This document shows positions 30,795-41,812 of a stretch of DNA of 64,000 nt, in pieces. A program made the position numbers and the translations under genes. This DNA is from Protopterus annectens (lineage: Eukaryota > Chordata > Ceratodontiformes > Protopteridae). The notes beneath the pieces are model-generated. The model did no database searches. It was not told where the DNA came from and saw nothing but the letters and a program-made list of their open reading frames with translations. The stretch covers positions 1,121,293,362 to 1,121,357,361 of the forward strand of contig NC_056733.1 in the NCBI RefSeq assembly GCF_019279795.1. The letters run 5' to 3'. The number at the start of each line of letters is the position of its first letter. Position 1 is the stretch's first letter.

Positions 30795-32640
30795 CTTTTA
30801 AAATTTCCAAGCCTTATCAACTGACTGCCCCTTTGGAGAGGAAAGGTTGCTCTTCATGCAAAGAATTGGGAACTCATTACCCAGGACAAATGGGTTTTAT
30901 ATATAGTGTCCCAGGGATACAGATTTCACTTCCACACGTTGCCAATACCAAGCGGGTGGCCGGACCTACCCCCAAATCAATGGGCAGAGGCCCAGAAACA
31001 AATACTTTCTCTCTCAAGCATGGGGGCTATTCAACTGGTACCAGAAGAGGAAAAGGGACAAGGTTTATACTAGAGACCTTTCCTGGTACCCAGAAAAGAC
31101 AATTCATGGCATCTTATCCTGGACCTGTCTACTCTAAACACCTTTTTGGAGAATCCAAAATTCAAGATGCTGACTCTTCACCAATTACTTCCTATGCTAG
31201 GCAATGATGTCTGGTTGGCAACACTAGATTTAAAAGAAGCATACCTGCACATCCCAATCAGGGAATCTTGCAGAAGATACCTACGCTTCAAAGCAGGCTA
31301 CATGCACTATCTGTTCTCTGCACTGCCCTTTGGCTTATCTACTGCGCCCAGGGTATTCACAAAGTGCCTAGCTCCAGTTATTGCATTTTGCAGGCAAAGA
31401 AATATTCAAATATACCCATACCTGGATGATTGTCTAATTCAGGCAGAAAGCCAGGACATGCTTCTGAATAATCTGGCCTTTGTACAAAGGGTTCTAACTT
31501 GTCTGGGGTACACCATAAATGAAAAGAAATCACACCTGGTACCCTGTCAACAAATTATATTCCTGGGAGCAAGCTTGAATACAACTTCCCAGATGGCTTA
31601 CCTCATGCCAGAGAAACAAATTCATTTGACAACCTACTTCAAACAAGTGGCCATAAAAACCCTGCTATCTGCAAGACAAATACTGCAAGCCTTTGGGTTC
31701 ATGGCCTCCTGCAGTCTTCTAATTCCATATGCAAGACTGCATATGAAGAAACTACAGCGGTATCTAAAAAGCCTATGGTGTCAACCTTCTCAAGACCTAG
31801 AAACAATGATTCCCATCATTCCTTGCCTAGGCGTAGAGTTTCTTTGGTGGGCAGAGGCCTTCCACCAAAACAAGGGACTACCTTTCACACCTCCCCCTGT
31901 CGCCCAAACCCTAACAGACGCATCAGACTATGCATGGGGGGCTCACCTGGCAGGGAAGTGCATTCAGGGCAAATGGAACCAAAGTCAAATGCACCTGCAT
32001 ATCAATCATAAAGAAGTGTTAGCTGTGCAGAATGCTCGGACAGCCTTCAAGGACCACATTCTTCCAGGATAACTAATGGTAAAGATGGACAACACCACTG
32101 TTATGTGGTACATAAGCAGGGGGGTACACATTCTTACCCCCTCTGCAGACTAGCCATGGCATTGCTGAACACAGCCTTGAGCTACCAAGTGCACCTACAA
32201 GCTCAATTCCTGCAAGGAAAAATTAAATACACTGGCAGATGGACTAAGCAGAAAACTCATGGACCCACACGAGTGGAAACTTGAACCAAGGGTTTTCAAC
32301 ATGTTGACAAGCAAAATGGGGGAGCCCAGATATAGACCTGTTTGCCTCTCCTCAGAACTACCAATTGGACAAATTTTGCACAAGGACTCCCCACAATCAA
32401 GCCTGGAAAGTGAATGCTTTTTCCTTCAGCTGGAAAAAAACATCAGTCTATGCCTTCCCCCCTCTGCCTCTGCTCTCCAAAGTAATACTAAAAATCAAAC
32501 GGGACAAACCAAGGATGATTTTGATTGCTCCAGACTGGCTGCGCCAACACTGGTATCCCCCCCTGCACAGTGTCACGGTTATTTCCATGGCACCTGCCTC
32601 CGACTCCTTCCCTGCTGTCTCAGCAGGAGAACCAGATTCT
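30791..32640 (+). pseudogene. DIRS-C pol: RT, RNase H, methyltransferase-like
   Basis: The frame opens at ATG 30791, overlapping the gag stop, and is broken soon after. The long frame 31146-32072 has LDLKEAYLHIPIRESCRRYLR, ALPFGLSTAPRVF, the catalytic YLDD (31419-31430) and SARQILQAFGFMASC. It ends in the RNase H start TDASDYAWGAHL. The rest of RNase H (TVMWYI, then SYPLCRLAM near 32100-32160) and the methyltransferase-like part (NAFSFSW, YAFPPLPLLSKVI and LIAPDWLRQHWYP, 32405-32560) lie in other frames. A premature stop near 32070 interrupts RNase H. Confidence 0.82.
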
Positions 32641-33730
32641 GCACCCTCCACTTCTAACACTGAACCTTGCAGCCTGGCTAATTATTTAATCTTTACTTTA
32701 CCATCCCTCAGCGAACCTGTGATGGATATTATTTTAGATGCAAGGAGGCCTAGTACTAGAAAATCTTATGCTGAAAAATGGAAAAGATTCTGTGCCTGGA
32801 ACCAGTCTCAAGGGATGAGCACAGCAGCGCCCAATTTACCTCAGATTTTACAATACTTAACTGAGATGCTTCCCAAGGGCCTATCTTTTTCCTCCATTAA
32901 AATTTACCTCGGCCATTTCAGCTCATTATAACACAGAAGCTCCCCTCTTCTCTCATCCACTGCTCAAGCAGTTCCTCAGAGGGGCCAAAAACTTTGAGAC
33001 CACCCAGGAGAGCTCCAACCCCAGCCTGGGACTTTAACTTTGTCTTGGAGAAACTCACTCTGCCTCCTTTCGTGCCAGCTGCTACTGCAGACTTAATATT
33101 TCTTTCTTGGAAAGCAGCTTTCCTTTTAGCAATCACTTCAGCTAGAAGAATATCTGAATTACAGGCCCTTACGGCAGTGGAGTCTTTCATCCTCTTTCAT
33201 GCAGACAGGGTGTCACTCAGAACCAATCCATCCTTCATGCCCAAGGGTGGTATCCAGTGTGGCTCTTAATCAGTCCATTCATTTGCCAACCTTCTTTCCC
33301 AATTGACAGAATAAAGGGGAATGGATACTGCATTCCTTAGATGTGCACAGACAACTTAGATTCTTCTTGGACAGGACTAAACCTCAAAGGAAATCTGAAC
33401 AACTCCTGGTGGCATTTGCTGCAGGGGCAGAGGGGAAGGCTATTTCAGTGCAAACCATTTCTAAATGGAGAAGCCATTGCATTAATTTCTGCTATAAGCA
33501 CCATGGAAAACCTATCCCCCAGGGGATCAGACCTCACTCCACCAGGGCTGCATCTACCTCTACAGCCTTTCTTAGAGACGTCCCCTACCAGGGACATCCT
33601 AGAAGCTGCTACCTGGAGGTCTTTACATACTTTCACCAAGCATTATCATTTGCCAATTTTTGCTAAATCCAGAGCTGGCTTTGCCACTGTAGTCTTGCAG
33701 GGCCTTATAGCGGGCCCTAATGCTATTTAA
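32640..33730 (+). pseudogene. DIRS-C tyrosine recombinase, broken
   Basis: DARRPSTRKSYAEKWKRFCAW starts near 32740. A single-base change near 32905 shifts the frame. 32994-33269 holds WDFNFVLEKLTLPPF and TSARRISELQAL, with the first catalytic arginine. Another shift near 33245 breaks the FMPKVVSSV region. The frame 33343-33666 holds RPHSTRAAST (near 33525) and LEVFTYFHQALSF. The KHYHLP tyrosine region (near 33640) is read in the neighbouring frame. All catalytic boxes are therefore present but not in one frame. Confidence 0.82.
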
Positions 33731-33760
33731 ATTCCTACTCCCAACCATAGCTTTGGGAGT

Positions 33761-33867
33761 CTACCCAAATGTAATGACTGCAACAGTGAAACACGAAGAA
33801 CATAGTACAGCTGTGTACACTTACCATAAATGTAGATGTTAGAGTGTATTCACTGTTGCAGTCCTGG
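33761..33867 (+). repeat. DIRS-C internal complementary region
   Basis: CTACCCAAATGTAATGACTGCAACAGTG..GAAGAACA is the complement of the left end. AGTACAGCTGTGTACACTTACC..CACTGTTGCAGTCC is the complement of the right end. The meeting point ACATAGTAC is the same as in B, D and F. Confidence 0.82.
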
Positions 33868-34060
33868 TTACCCTCCCTCCAGCCCCCCTAACTTCTTTTG
33901 GCTATACCTCTACTTTCCTTTACTATGCTTAAAAGCCATTTTGGTGTATTTGCTTTTTTGTTGGAGGTATATCTTTGTACTTTTATATTTAATTGCTTGC
34001 CATTAGGGAGGCACCTGACATCTAGGGCAAGAAAAACTGATGTAATGGCGGCTGCTGCAT

Positions 34061-34089
34061 GTTTTATACCCCTTTATGACCTGACGTCA
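34061..34089 (-). promoter_or_regulatory. CRE-like site and TATA-like box, copy C right repeat
   Basis: On the minus strand TGACGTCA (34082-34089) is followed by GGTATAAAAC (34061-34070). This is the mirror of the left-repeat module and keeps a better TATA box than the left copy. It would drive transcription into the element from the right, antisense to gag and pol. Confidence 0.5.
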
Positions 34090-34499
34090 TGGAAGAAGGG
34101 ACAGCAACCGATGCAGGGCCCAAGACTTTGTTAATCAGGCCGACTGAGGGCTACCTGCAAGCAGATAACCCAAATGTAATGACTGCAACAGTGAATACAC
34201 ACTAACATCTACATTTATGGTAAGTGTACACAACTGTACTTTTTCCATCCTTAGAGAAAAGATGAGGTCAGCAAGCAGGGTTTTGACAATGTTTTTGCAG
34301 ACTACCTCTGTCCATAAGGGGACATGGGCAAAACCACCTAGGGGTCAGTTTACAATTTCCCATCCATTGGTTCAAATTGCTCTTGATGGTGAGGGAAGGG
34401 CTTTGCTTCATGTGAATAGAAAGCGTATTCCAGAGGAGGAAAATCTGTCTTGCTAGCATGATGTAATCCTGTTGGAGATCAGGTTTAGTCCTTGCAGTG

Positions 34500-35660
34500 G
34501 GTAATCCTTATGCAGTTTTGCGAATATCCAACACTTTCAGCAGGACTGGTTCAGAGACTGCCTTGTAGGTTGGGTATAAATCACCTCTTAGTAATCTGTA
34601 GGAGACTGAATGCATTAATAGGGCTTTTAATTGGTCCACATATGACGTGGATGAGAAACCTCTGAGGATGCTCCAGCTCTTGCTGGTGCCTGGCGAGGGA
34701 CACATGGAAAGGTGCATTGTACTCTGTTGTTAGTCTGAGGGCAGAGTGTAGTGGTACTCTGTCATCCTTTGATCTGGATGCCATACCCTTACTTATAAGC
34801 TGAACCACATGGAAGGATTTCGTCACCACCATGGGCACATGATGATTAAAGTTCCGATTACTGTCTAAGTACCCAGATCTCTCACCACAGGGTCCACTCT
34901 TAGGAGGGTGCTATCAGTGTTGTAATTTGCAGGGGTGTTTGATTTCCCAAAGGTTGTCATGCACTTAACTTTTAGTTTGAGGCCATGGCTGTGACATTCA
35001 TCAGTCTGTATCGGTTCTTTCTGTAGGATATCAACATCATTTGAGGTGTCCGTGATGGTCCCCATCTTGCAGTCATCAGCATGCTTGGTCAGTCAAAGGC
35101 CATCTACATTTGCCTTAACATCTGAGAAGTATATCCCAAATGGGAGGAGGCCCAGCACTGAGCCCTGTGGTATTCCAGTGATAACTGGCCTCTTGCTGGA
35201 TGTGGATCCCCCCACTCTATTAATATGTGCCCTATCTGTGAGCTATTTGGCTATCCATCTGATGACTTACAGGTTTAGACTCAATTTTGTGAGTTTATCT
35301 GTAATACCAAAGTTGGGTGTTGTCAGATGCCTTGGCCAGGTCAAGGTAGGTGGTATGCACTGACATACCCTCATCCATGACTTGGTGACTATCTGAAAGA
35401 AATCCACCAGATTGAGCAGGCAGCACTTGCCCTTGATGAAGCAGAACTGGGTCTGGTCTAGAGTCTGGAGATTTCCCATGTCATTGTTAAAGTCCAGGAT
35501 TTTCCTTTCTATAGCCCTGCTTATGAGGCTAGTCAGACTTTGCTTCCTGGGTTCATTGTTGCCCCCCCTCCCCCCACCCAGTGCTGATGGATGACTGTTG
35601 CTGTCCTCCACTCTACTGGGATGCAGCCTGTCTGGAGACTGTGGTTTCATAGAGATCAGA
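34500..35660 (-). pseudogene. LINE copy 2 ORF2, RT part
   Basis: Minus-strand frames give ISRAIERKILDFNNDM, then QTQFCFIKGKCCLLNLVDFF (35400-35480), a degraded catalytic region near 35330, an ADDCK box near 35070 (the F/YADD motif) and ANYNTDSTLLRVDPVVRDLG near 34870. FHVVQLISKGMASRSKDD.VPLHSALR follows at 34581-34838. These match copies 1 and 3. Frameshifts and the C-rich tract disrupt it. The protein would carry out target-primed reverse transcription. Confidence 0.72.
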
Positions 35661-35880
35661 GGTCATGTTTTAGGCTAATAGTCACTCTTGGATTCCATTG
35701 GGGCCCATTGATGCAGTGTTTCTAGCTTCAGAGAGTTCAGTGACTAGTTTTGTTATAACAGGCAAAGGAATGGTGGGGTATTTCATTGAGTAGTGACCAA
35801 AAGTGATGAGGGGGTGAAAGTTGAGTTGAATTTGTCAGCCAACTCAGCATATTGAGTTTCTCCTTAAGATTTCAGAGAAC

Positions 35881-35934
<54 letters not shown>

Positions 35935-36243
35935 AAAAAAAGCTTTGTGGTTATTCTTTGCTTAGGAGGCTATTTTAATCTTGTATTTAGCTTTTGAAGA
36001 CTTGACCAATTCCCTGAATTGCCACTAACGAGGGATTTCTTTTCTCTGTTGTGCATCCTCCCTCTTACTTCTACACAGGAGTTTCTTCCTTCTGCTGTAT
36101 GTATAGTCTATTTATGCCAGGAGACCATCAGAGCGACTTGTCTTTCCGGCTAGACCTGGGTTTAGTTTGATCAGTTACTGCTTTTTCTATGCAGTTTGTG
36201 GTTGTACAAGGTATTCGTATATATTTCTGCATAAGCTTCAGTA

Positions 36244-37023
36244 TTATTGGGATTGGTGAGCTTTAAAGTTACCTACACTATCCCTTAATAGAAGGCAGTT
36301 TGCCTTGGAAAAAATTCTTTTAAAGTTTGGTAGGCGTCCTACCGCTAGATTTATTTCAAAGGATACTGATTTATGATCTGATCTTACCAGCGAGGGCATT
36401 ATGCTGGGAGGACTGCACAGCACTCCCCTGTGTTTGAGAAATACTATGTTAAGGACTTTTGAGCCCCTAGTTGGAGTGCAGGCCATCTGTTCCAGAGCAT
36501 TTGCATTGACAAAGTCCAGGAATCTCTGAGCCTGGATGTTGGTCATGTATTATTTCCCACTTTATGGAGGGGTAGTTAAAATCATCCCATGAGTAGTGTG
36601 TTGGGCTGAGTTATAAATGATTCTAGTAACTTCAGGTATGCTCAGTGGTTTTCATGATGGGGGGGGACTGTAACTAGGAATTTGCTTATGGTCAGCTGGA
36701 CATGGAGTGGCTCAGATGAGTCCTTCTGCTTGACCAATCTTGAGGTGCGATTGTTTATGCAACTGGAACTCTCTCTTTTTTTTTTTTTTTTTTCTTTCCT
36801 TTTCAGAGGATGGTTTGTTTGCGCGATAGGCATTGCAACCTTGCACTGCAAGGGTGCTTTCTGCAGCCTTGAACTGTGTCTGTGTAACTACACAGAGGTC
36901 AGCATTCTCCAGGGCAAGGAGAGCTTCCAGTGAGTGTAATTTCTTAAGACTCCTGGCACTGAGCAGTAGTACTTTCAGCTTGACGTTAAAATAATTTGTT
37001 ACGTTTGTAGGTCTGTTTGGCAC
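36244..37023 (-). pseudogene. LINE copy 2 ORF2, endonuclease part
   Basis: The minus frame 36712-37023 begins MPNRPTNVTNYFN and has LLLSARSLKKLHSLEALL, then LENADLCVVTQTQF, the usual start of the CR1-type AP endonuclease (SLNTKL..L...ETWF-like). The frame 36244-36546 has RFLDFVNANALEQMACTPTRGSKVLNIVF and RSDHKSVSFEI, the C-terminal part with the conserved SDH motif. A poly-T tract near 36785 and frame changes separate them. Confidence 0.75.
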
Positions 37024-37039
37024 TGCCTAAAAAAAGACA

Positions 37040-37960
37040 CTTTGGAGGTGGTTAATGCCTTGGCCAGTATTTGAAAGCCTAGTGGCGACAAGTGCAGACC
37101 ATATCTGGCAAAGCAGCATAGCCTGTTAATCATGTTGTTCCAGACAGGCAAATACTGGATCTCCTTGTAATGACACTAGTAGCCAAGCCAATTATTAAAG
37201 CTAGTCATTTTCTGTTTGTATTGTGGTATCATTCTTGGTGAGGGTAAAATGCTGTTCAGTGCGAGGTTTATACCTGCCTGTGACTAGTATTGAGAGAGGT
37301 CCATTGTGTCGGTCTCCATATAGCCCAGGGAGGTATATATCTGGTCATTCACACCCACTTACACTGTGAATCATTCTGGTACTTGTGTTTGAGTGACCTG
37401 AGTCCCTGTGTGATCTGGCGAATCCTGTCCCTTGACAGGTGACTTATTTGTAACCTGAGTCCCTGTGTGATCTGGCGAATCCTGTCCCTTGACAGGTGAC
37501 TTATTTGTAACCCTTTCTTTATCCAACCTTGTGAGGGGGGCATCCATGTGTCTAGCTATTGATTCTCCTATGACCAGGATTTTTGAATGTGTGATGGTTT
37601 GCCTTGCGGGCTTGCTTGTGGAGATACTGAGATGGGCACTTTTGTGTGTAGTTGTTGATGTTGACTTGGTTCTGTTTGCATTTGGTTTCTGATGTCCATA
37701 TACAAGAGGCCTCTGAGGTTTTGTTAAGTTATTTGCGAATACCTCCTAATATGTGGGTTTGTATCAAGACTTTATTTAGTGAGGGAAGTTATGTACATGT
37801 GCCAGCAACTTGTTGGTCATTTGATTTGTAAGTATGTGAGAGTTGTCTCAATTTTCATAGTGTAACTGCATCTGTCAGTGTTTGAGGATTAAGTGGTTGT
37901 TGGCATACATGAGACAATTGCTACATTGTTTCTGGAGGTTTACTATCAAAATTGCGACTG
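37040..37960 (-). pseudogene. LINE copy 2 ORF1, esterase-like
   Basis: Minus-strand reading shows VIGESIARHMDAPLTRL (near 37590-37540), a GDSI-type esterase nucleophile box with D changed to E. A VGVNDQ box follows near 37350 and GLHLSPLGFQILAKAL near 37060-37110. The last two match the SGNH-hydrolase end of CR1 ORF1 proteins. A 57-bp exact tandem duplication (37397-37510) repeats 19 residues within it. The N-terminal part near 37900 matches the cysteine/leucine-rich start of LINE copy 3. Confidence 0.65.
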
Positions 37961-39780
37961 ACAAAGTTCAGTTGAGCGACTCACAACACCGAAGATGGAA
38001 AACTAGGTCAGTATGTCAAATATGCCAATTTATTTGACATACTATTTCCCCAGCACCTTTTACAACGGTAAGTTAAGTTCTGGTTGTTAGCAATACGACC
38101 GTACTGCAAGGCGGTGAATGTCACATTTTTGCAGGGACTCCTCTGCACCCCCCCCCCCCCACTACAGTAGGGGAAAGGGTAAATTTCCCAATCAGCACTG
38201 TACCACGATCTCTAGTAATAAGGTCGACCACATATGTGCAAATGCACAGTGCATTTGCTGAACCAGAGACTTGCAAATATGAAGGCTCTGCAACACGTGA
38301 TTTAGCCAGCTACAATTCAACATTTCTTGTTCGCCGAACCTTCATTCGTTATTTTGATGGTAAACTGTTTCAGGATGCCCATGTTCACTAGGCTGGCCAC
38401 AAAGTGGCAGGAAAATTAGTTGGTAGATTTGACTGGACTGGGATGATACACTCTGGGTGAACTGCAGTTCTCCAGCAAGGTAACGCTGTTCATTGAGCAA
38501 CTCAGATGCTACTTAAACGGGGACTGGGGAAGGTTGCAGAGGTAGTAATTCTAAGAGGAAATTGTAACCGAAAGCATTCGTTTCTATACGGGACACTAAC
38601 CACCACTGTGCAGAGAGCAGCCTAGTGCAAACACTGGGCTTGTATAGAATTAAAAACAAGTTTACAACAGCAAGGCTTGCAGACCAATAAGGACAAAACA
38701 AAATAAGCTTTCAGCCAGCAGCCCCAGGACACTTCTACCACAAGAGTGCAGTCAAAAAACTTTAATGTAGAAATGTTGTTTTTTGGAGCTGAAGTGCAGG
38801 GAAACCACACAATCTAGATACTAGAGTCCTGTAAAACTAGCATACGCAATAAAAGTACTGTGGCAGCAGTGAAAACAGTTTAGCTTTGAAACACTAATGA
38901 AGTGCAGGAAATGTAGCAAATACAGGATTTTTATACATTAAAATCAGCAGAAGTGCAAAATGATACTTATGTTCTTTTTGGCAGTGGGTAGCTTTAGATG
39001 CAGCAGATTTTCTGTAACTCACAGGCGGAATAGCCAAACCAAGAGCAGCTTTGAGCTACAGAGCAGGTGGTGTCGCACATTTCCCCCAATTTGGTCTACT
39101 ATAACAAACTTCATACATCTGTACTAGGCTGTTGATTGGAGGATGGGTAATTTCTAGCTTAGTCTCAAGATACTGCATCAGTATCCTCCTCTTAAGTACC
39201 AATTTCTTCCCTTTCAGTGAGGGTTTGAGGGCCCCATGCCTGGGTTAAATTTGTGGTTTTCCATTTAGTCCAGCTTACGTTTTGATGAGGCTGTAGAACC
39301 TTGTTATATGAGAACTTTAGTTTTCTAGGTTTCCATTATGAGGTTTCACAGTGAGGATACTACAGTGGGCTGTTCAGGTTTAATGGTCTTAGTTTGTGTA
39401 ATGTCCTTTTCAGGCAAGTTTCCAGGGCTCATCTTTCACACATTTGATTTGGTCACACTCCTCTGTAGACTTGAGTCATTTCCCATAGCAGATTCTTCAG
39501 GCATCACTCAGCGTGGATGTATGTGCTGTAAATGTGGGTGGAAACTACAACAGGCAGACAGTTCATGGTGCCTGTTTATATCCGGAATCTCATCTTCACA
39601 TACATGTCTTGGAGGTGAGATTTGTCTTTTAAGCTTTTCAAGACTCCCTGCACAGTTTTAGCAGTGCAGTTAACATGGCTGCTGTAATAAAGTATGTTGT
39701 GGGGGACAAATTTCTATCCACTTCATGCCTTGGTGCTGCTGTCCCATGATATTAGCTCAGGATACTGGCCACCCAGTAGG
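37961..39780. other. Unassigned stretch
   Basis: No gene or named repeat recognised. A C tract of about 14 lies at 38146-38160. The open frames are short and overlapping on both strands. Confidence 0.4.
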
Positions 39781-40289
39781 ATTATTGAAGTGTGCTGTCC
39801 TGTTGGTTATAGAACATGAGCTTCCTCTTACTGGCTACAAATTTAATGAACCTACCATAATGATGGGTCTGTAATAAGGAAATCCATCTTCTATAATTCT
39901 TTCTGTACACACACACACACATTTGTGACTGATCTGGGTTTCTCCTCTTGCTGTTTCTCAGCTTAGTGATGTTACCGGAAGAACCGGGGTATGTGTGGTG
40001 TGGGGTACATGGTGGGTAGGCCAATGGTTCTTGGCCACCTGCAGAAGTTTGATTTGAGCAGTCCTAATGTCTGGTGTGGGTCCTTCTGTTTACAGAAGGT
40101 GGACCTTCACAATAAATGTGAATGTGAATTAATGGCTGCAAGGAGTCAAAGTAGTCTTGTACTTGGATGCCCAGCTTCTACTTGCATCCCTGAGTAAAGC
40201 ACTGATTACAGTACAAGACCATCTGACATTGTTCCATTTGTGTGGCAATGTAGTCCTCTTAGGAAGTGTTGATCTCCCACTGCTGCCAT

Positions 40290-41046
40290 TCATACAGTGC
40301 TGGTTGGACATTCTGCCAGTGTTGATATAGAGTTCGAAAGGATTCTTCCTTTCTGACCCAGTGCATTGGGTCTTGTAGTGGTGTCCATTCCATTGGTGTC
40401 CCTTGCCAAATACAGTGCAGTTCCTGCAACTGCTATGTTGGGAGTCTGCTGGTGTAGGTGCCCCACATCATTTGGGTCTTTGAAATTTACCAGGGTATGT
40501 CTTCCCTTCCAATAAGCTGGGAAGATGGTCATGGTGAATTCTTTGTTGCCCACACTGCCAGTGGTGTTCTGCATGGATGCTTCAGCTGTAGGGTGTAAGG
40601 CATTACAAAGGCCGATATGGTTCAAGGTAGGTGGATGTCTTTGAAGGCGGTACTGCACTGCCTTCCAAGACACACTCTGGTTGCAGTCTACTTTGACTTG
40701 CATGAGTTTGGCTTTGTATGTCAGTGGACAAAGGGGTAACTTAGTCATATTTCTTGTGTTGATAGCTCATGAGAATATGGGAATGAGCTATGTTGTCAGA
40801 TTTCCTTCTGGTAGCCAGCCATATTGTTTGGATGCCAGCTGAGTAATAGACAAGCTGACCCTCTCCTTCGTTTGATACTTCCTGAGTAGTCTTTTGGCCC
40901 CATGTTGACTTAAACTGTTCTAGTGCTGTGACCAGTAACATAGCTAGGGTGTGGGTGAGAGAGGCAACTGCCTTAGATGCAAAAGTGTTGGGGGTGTGAT
41001 TAGCTGGTCCCAATCTTTCTAATGCAGTATCAGCATTTGTGGTCAA
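40290..41046 (-). pseudogene. Unrecognised ORF remnant in two frames
   Basis: Two consecutive minus-strand frames abut: 41046-40741 (101 residues, from MTTNADTALERLGP) and 40748-40290 (152 residues, from MTKLPLCPLTYKAKL). The second has an ordinary protein-like composition and a readable run with VSWKAVQYRLQRHPPTLNHIGL. Further fragments continue to about 39780. The length and frame linkage suggest a decayed gene, perhaps ORF1 of a retroelement, but I recognise no domain. It could also be chance. Confidence 0.3.
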
Positions 41047-41049
41047 ACT

Positions 41050-41812
41050 GAGTGCTGTATCACTGTGTGGTCTAAACTGTAGAAACTGCTTGCTCAGTTG
41101 TTGCTACAGGCTGTGTGGCTGGCTGTGTGTCTGGCTGGCTGTGGAGCTAGAACTTGAGTGCTGTCGTGCTCCATACAGACAAGGGTATAAACTGTAACAG
41201 CTATTTGATGTAGGTTTAAAAAATATATATATTTTTAAGTGTTAAGGCATGAGTGCCATGGCTTTCCATGCTGGCAGGGTATAGATTTTTTAGTAAACAG
41301 TTTGCTACAGTTTAAAAGAAGACTTTTTTTGTCTTAAGTAAAATAAGATCCGATGACGCTTGCTCTGTCTGGGTTAAACCTGTGACTTTGGATCCTGATA
41401 CTGGCCACTTCTAAAGCCTTTAGCTTATCTTGGCCCCACCCTCTTACCCATAATTCCCTCAGTCCAAGGTGGGAGCTACTGGTTGATAGCTTCTTTGTGT
41501 TTTTATCCGATTGGCCTGAGGGTTTAACTTGATCAGTCTTTCATTCTGCTCTTGTAAAAGCCTTACATTTTGGTAAGTGTGCTCATTTATTCAGAGCATC
41601 CTTGTGCCTGGCTTGGACACGTGATTACAGGTTTTGTATTGCTTCTAAAATCATTTGGCCTAAAAGTTAATACAAGTATATTTTTTGTACTTGTTTTGTT
41701 TCAGTGATATTTAACACTTCTGTGCTGCATTTTTTTATTTGTTGAATTTATCACTGTTATTTTCAAGGATTCCTGATATTGCAGGAATTCGTAATTCTGT
41801 TGTGTAGCATTT
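41050..41812. other. Unassigned stretch before DIRS-E
   Basis: No gene recognised. 41464-41585 is the left member of a direct repeat (partner 43245-43350) that flanks DIRS copy E. Confidence 0.45.
41464..41585 (+). repeat. Direct repeat flanking DIRS-E, left copy
   Basis: Shares with 43245-43350 the ordered blocks CCAA.GTGGGA.CTA.TGGTTGATAG, TGATTGGCCTGA.GGTTTAACTT and TCTTTCATTCTGCTCTT. Both are in the same orientation and about 85-90% similar by eye. It may be a repeat of an unknown family. Confidence 0.55.

Larger units (their letters stand above)
28675..34240 (+). mobile_element. DIRS-like retrotransposon, copy C
   Basis: All DIRS parts are present in order: left inverted repeat 28675-28860, gag, pol, recombinase, ICR 33761-33867, and a right inverted repeat 34020-34212 with an extension to 34240. 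The right end has the palindrome GTACA-CAAC-TGTAC at 34226-34239. Gag, pol and recombinase genes each carry frameshifts. The left and right repeats are close but not identical, so it is older than B. Its right end abuts LINE copy 2, which probably was its target. Confidence 0.92.
34241..37960 (-). mobile_element. CR1-like LINE copy 2, nearly full-length, decayed
   Basis: On the minus strand, ORF1 (esterase-like), then an AP-endonuclease domain, then RT run from about 37960 down to 34241. Copies 1 and 3 share the same order. An (AT)n microsatellite (35882-35930), a T tract (about 36775-36797) and a C-rich tract (about 35561-35580) interrupt it. DIRS copy C abuts its 3' end at 34240. Position and order support one continuous LINE. 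Its 5' end near 37960 is approximate. Confidence 0.75.

Noticed and set aside
35880..35942. (AT)n tract as a regulatory or origin signal
   Set aside because: It is a simple dinucleotide repeat next to an A tract inside a decayed LINE, most likely a microsatellite expansion.
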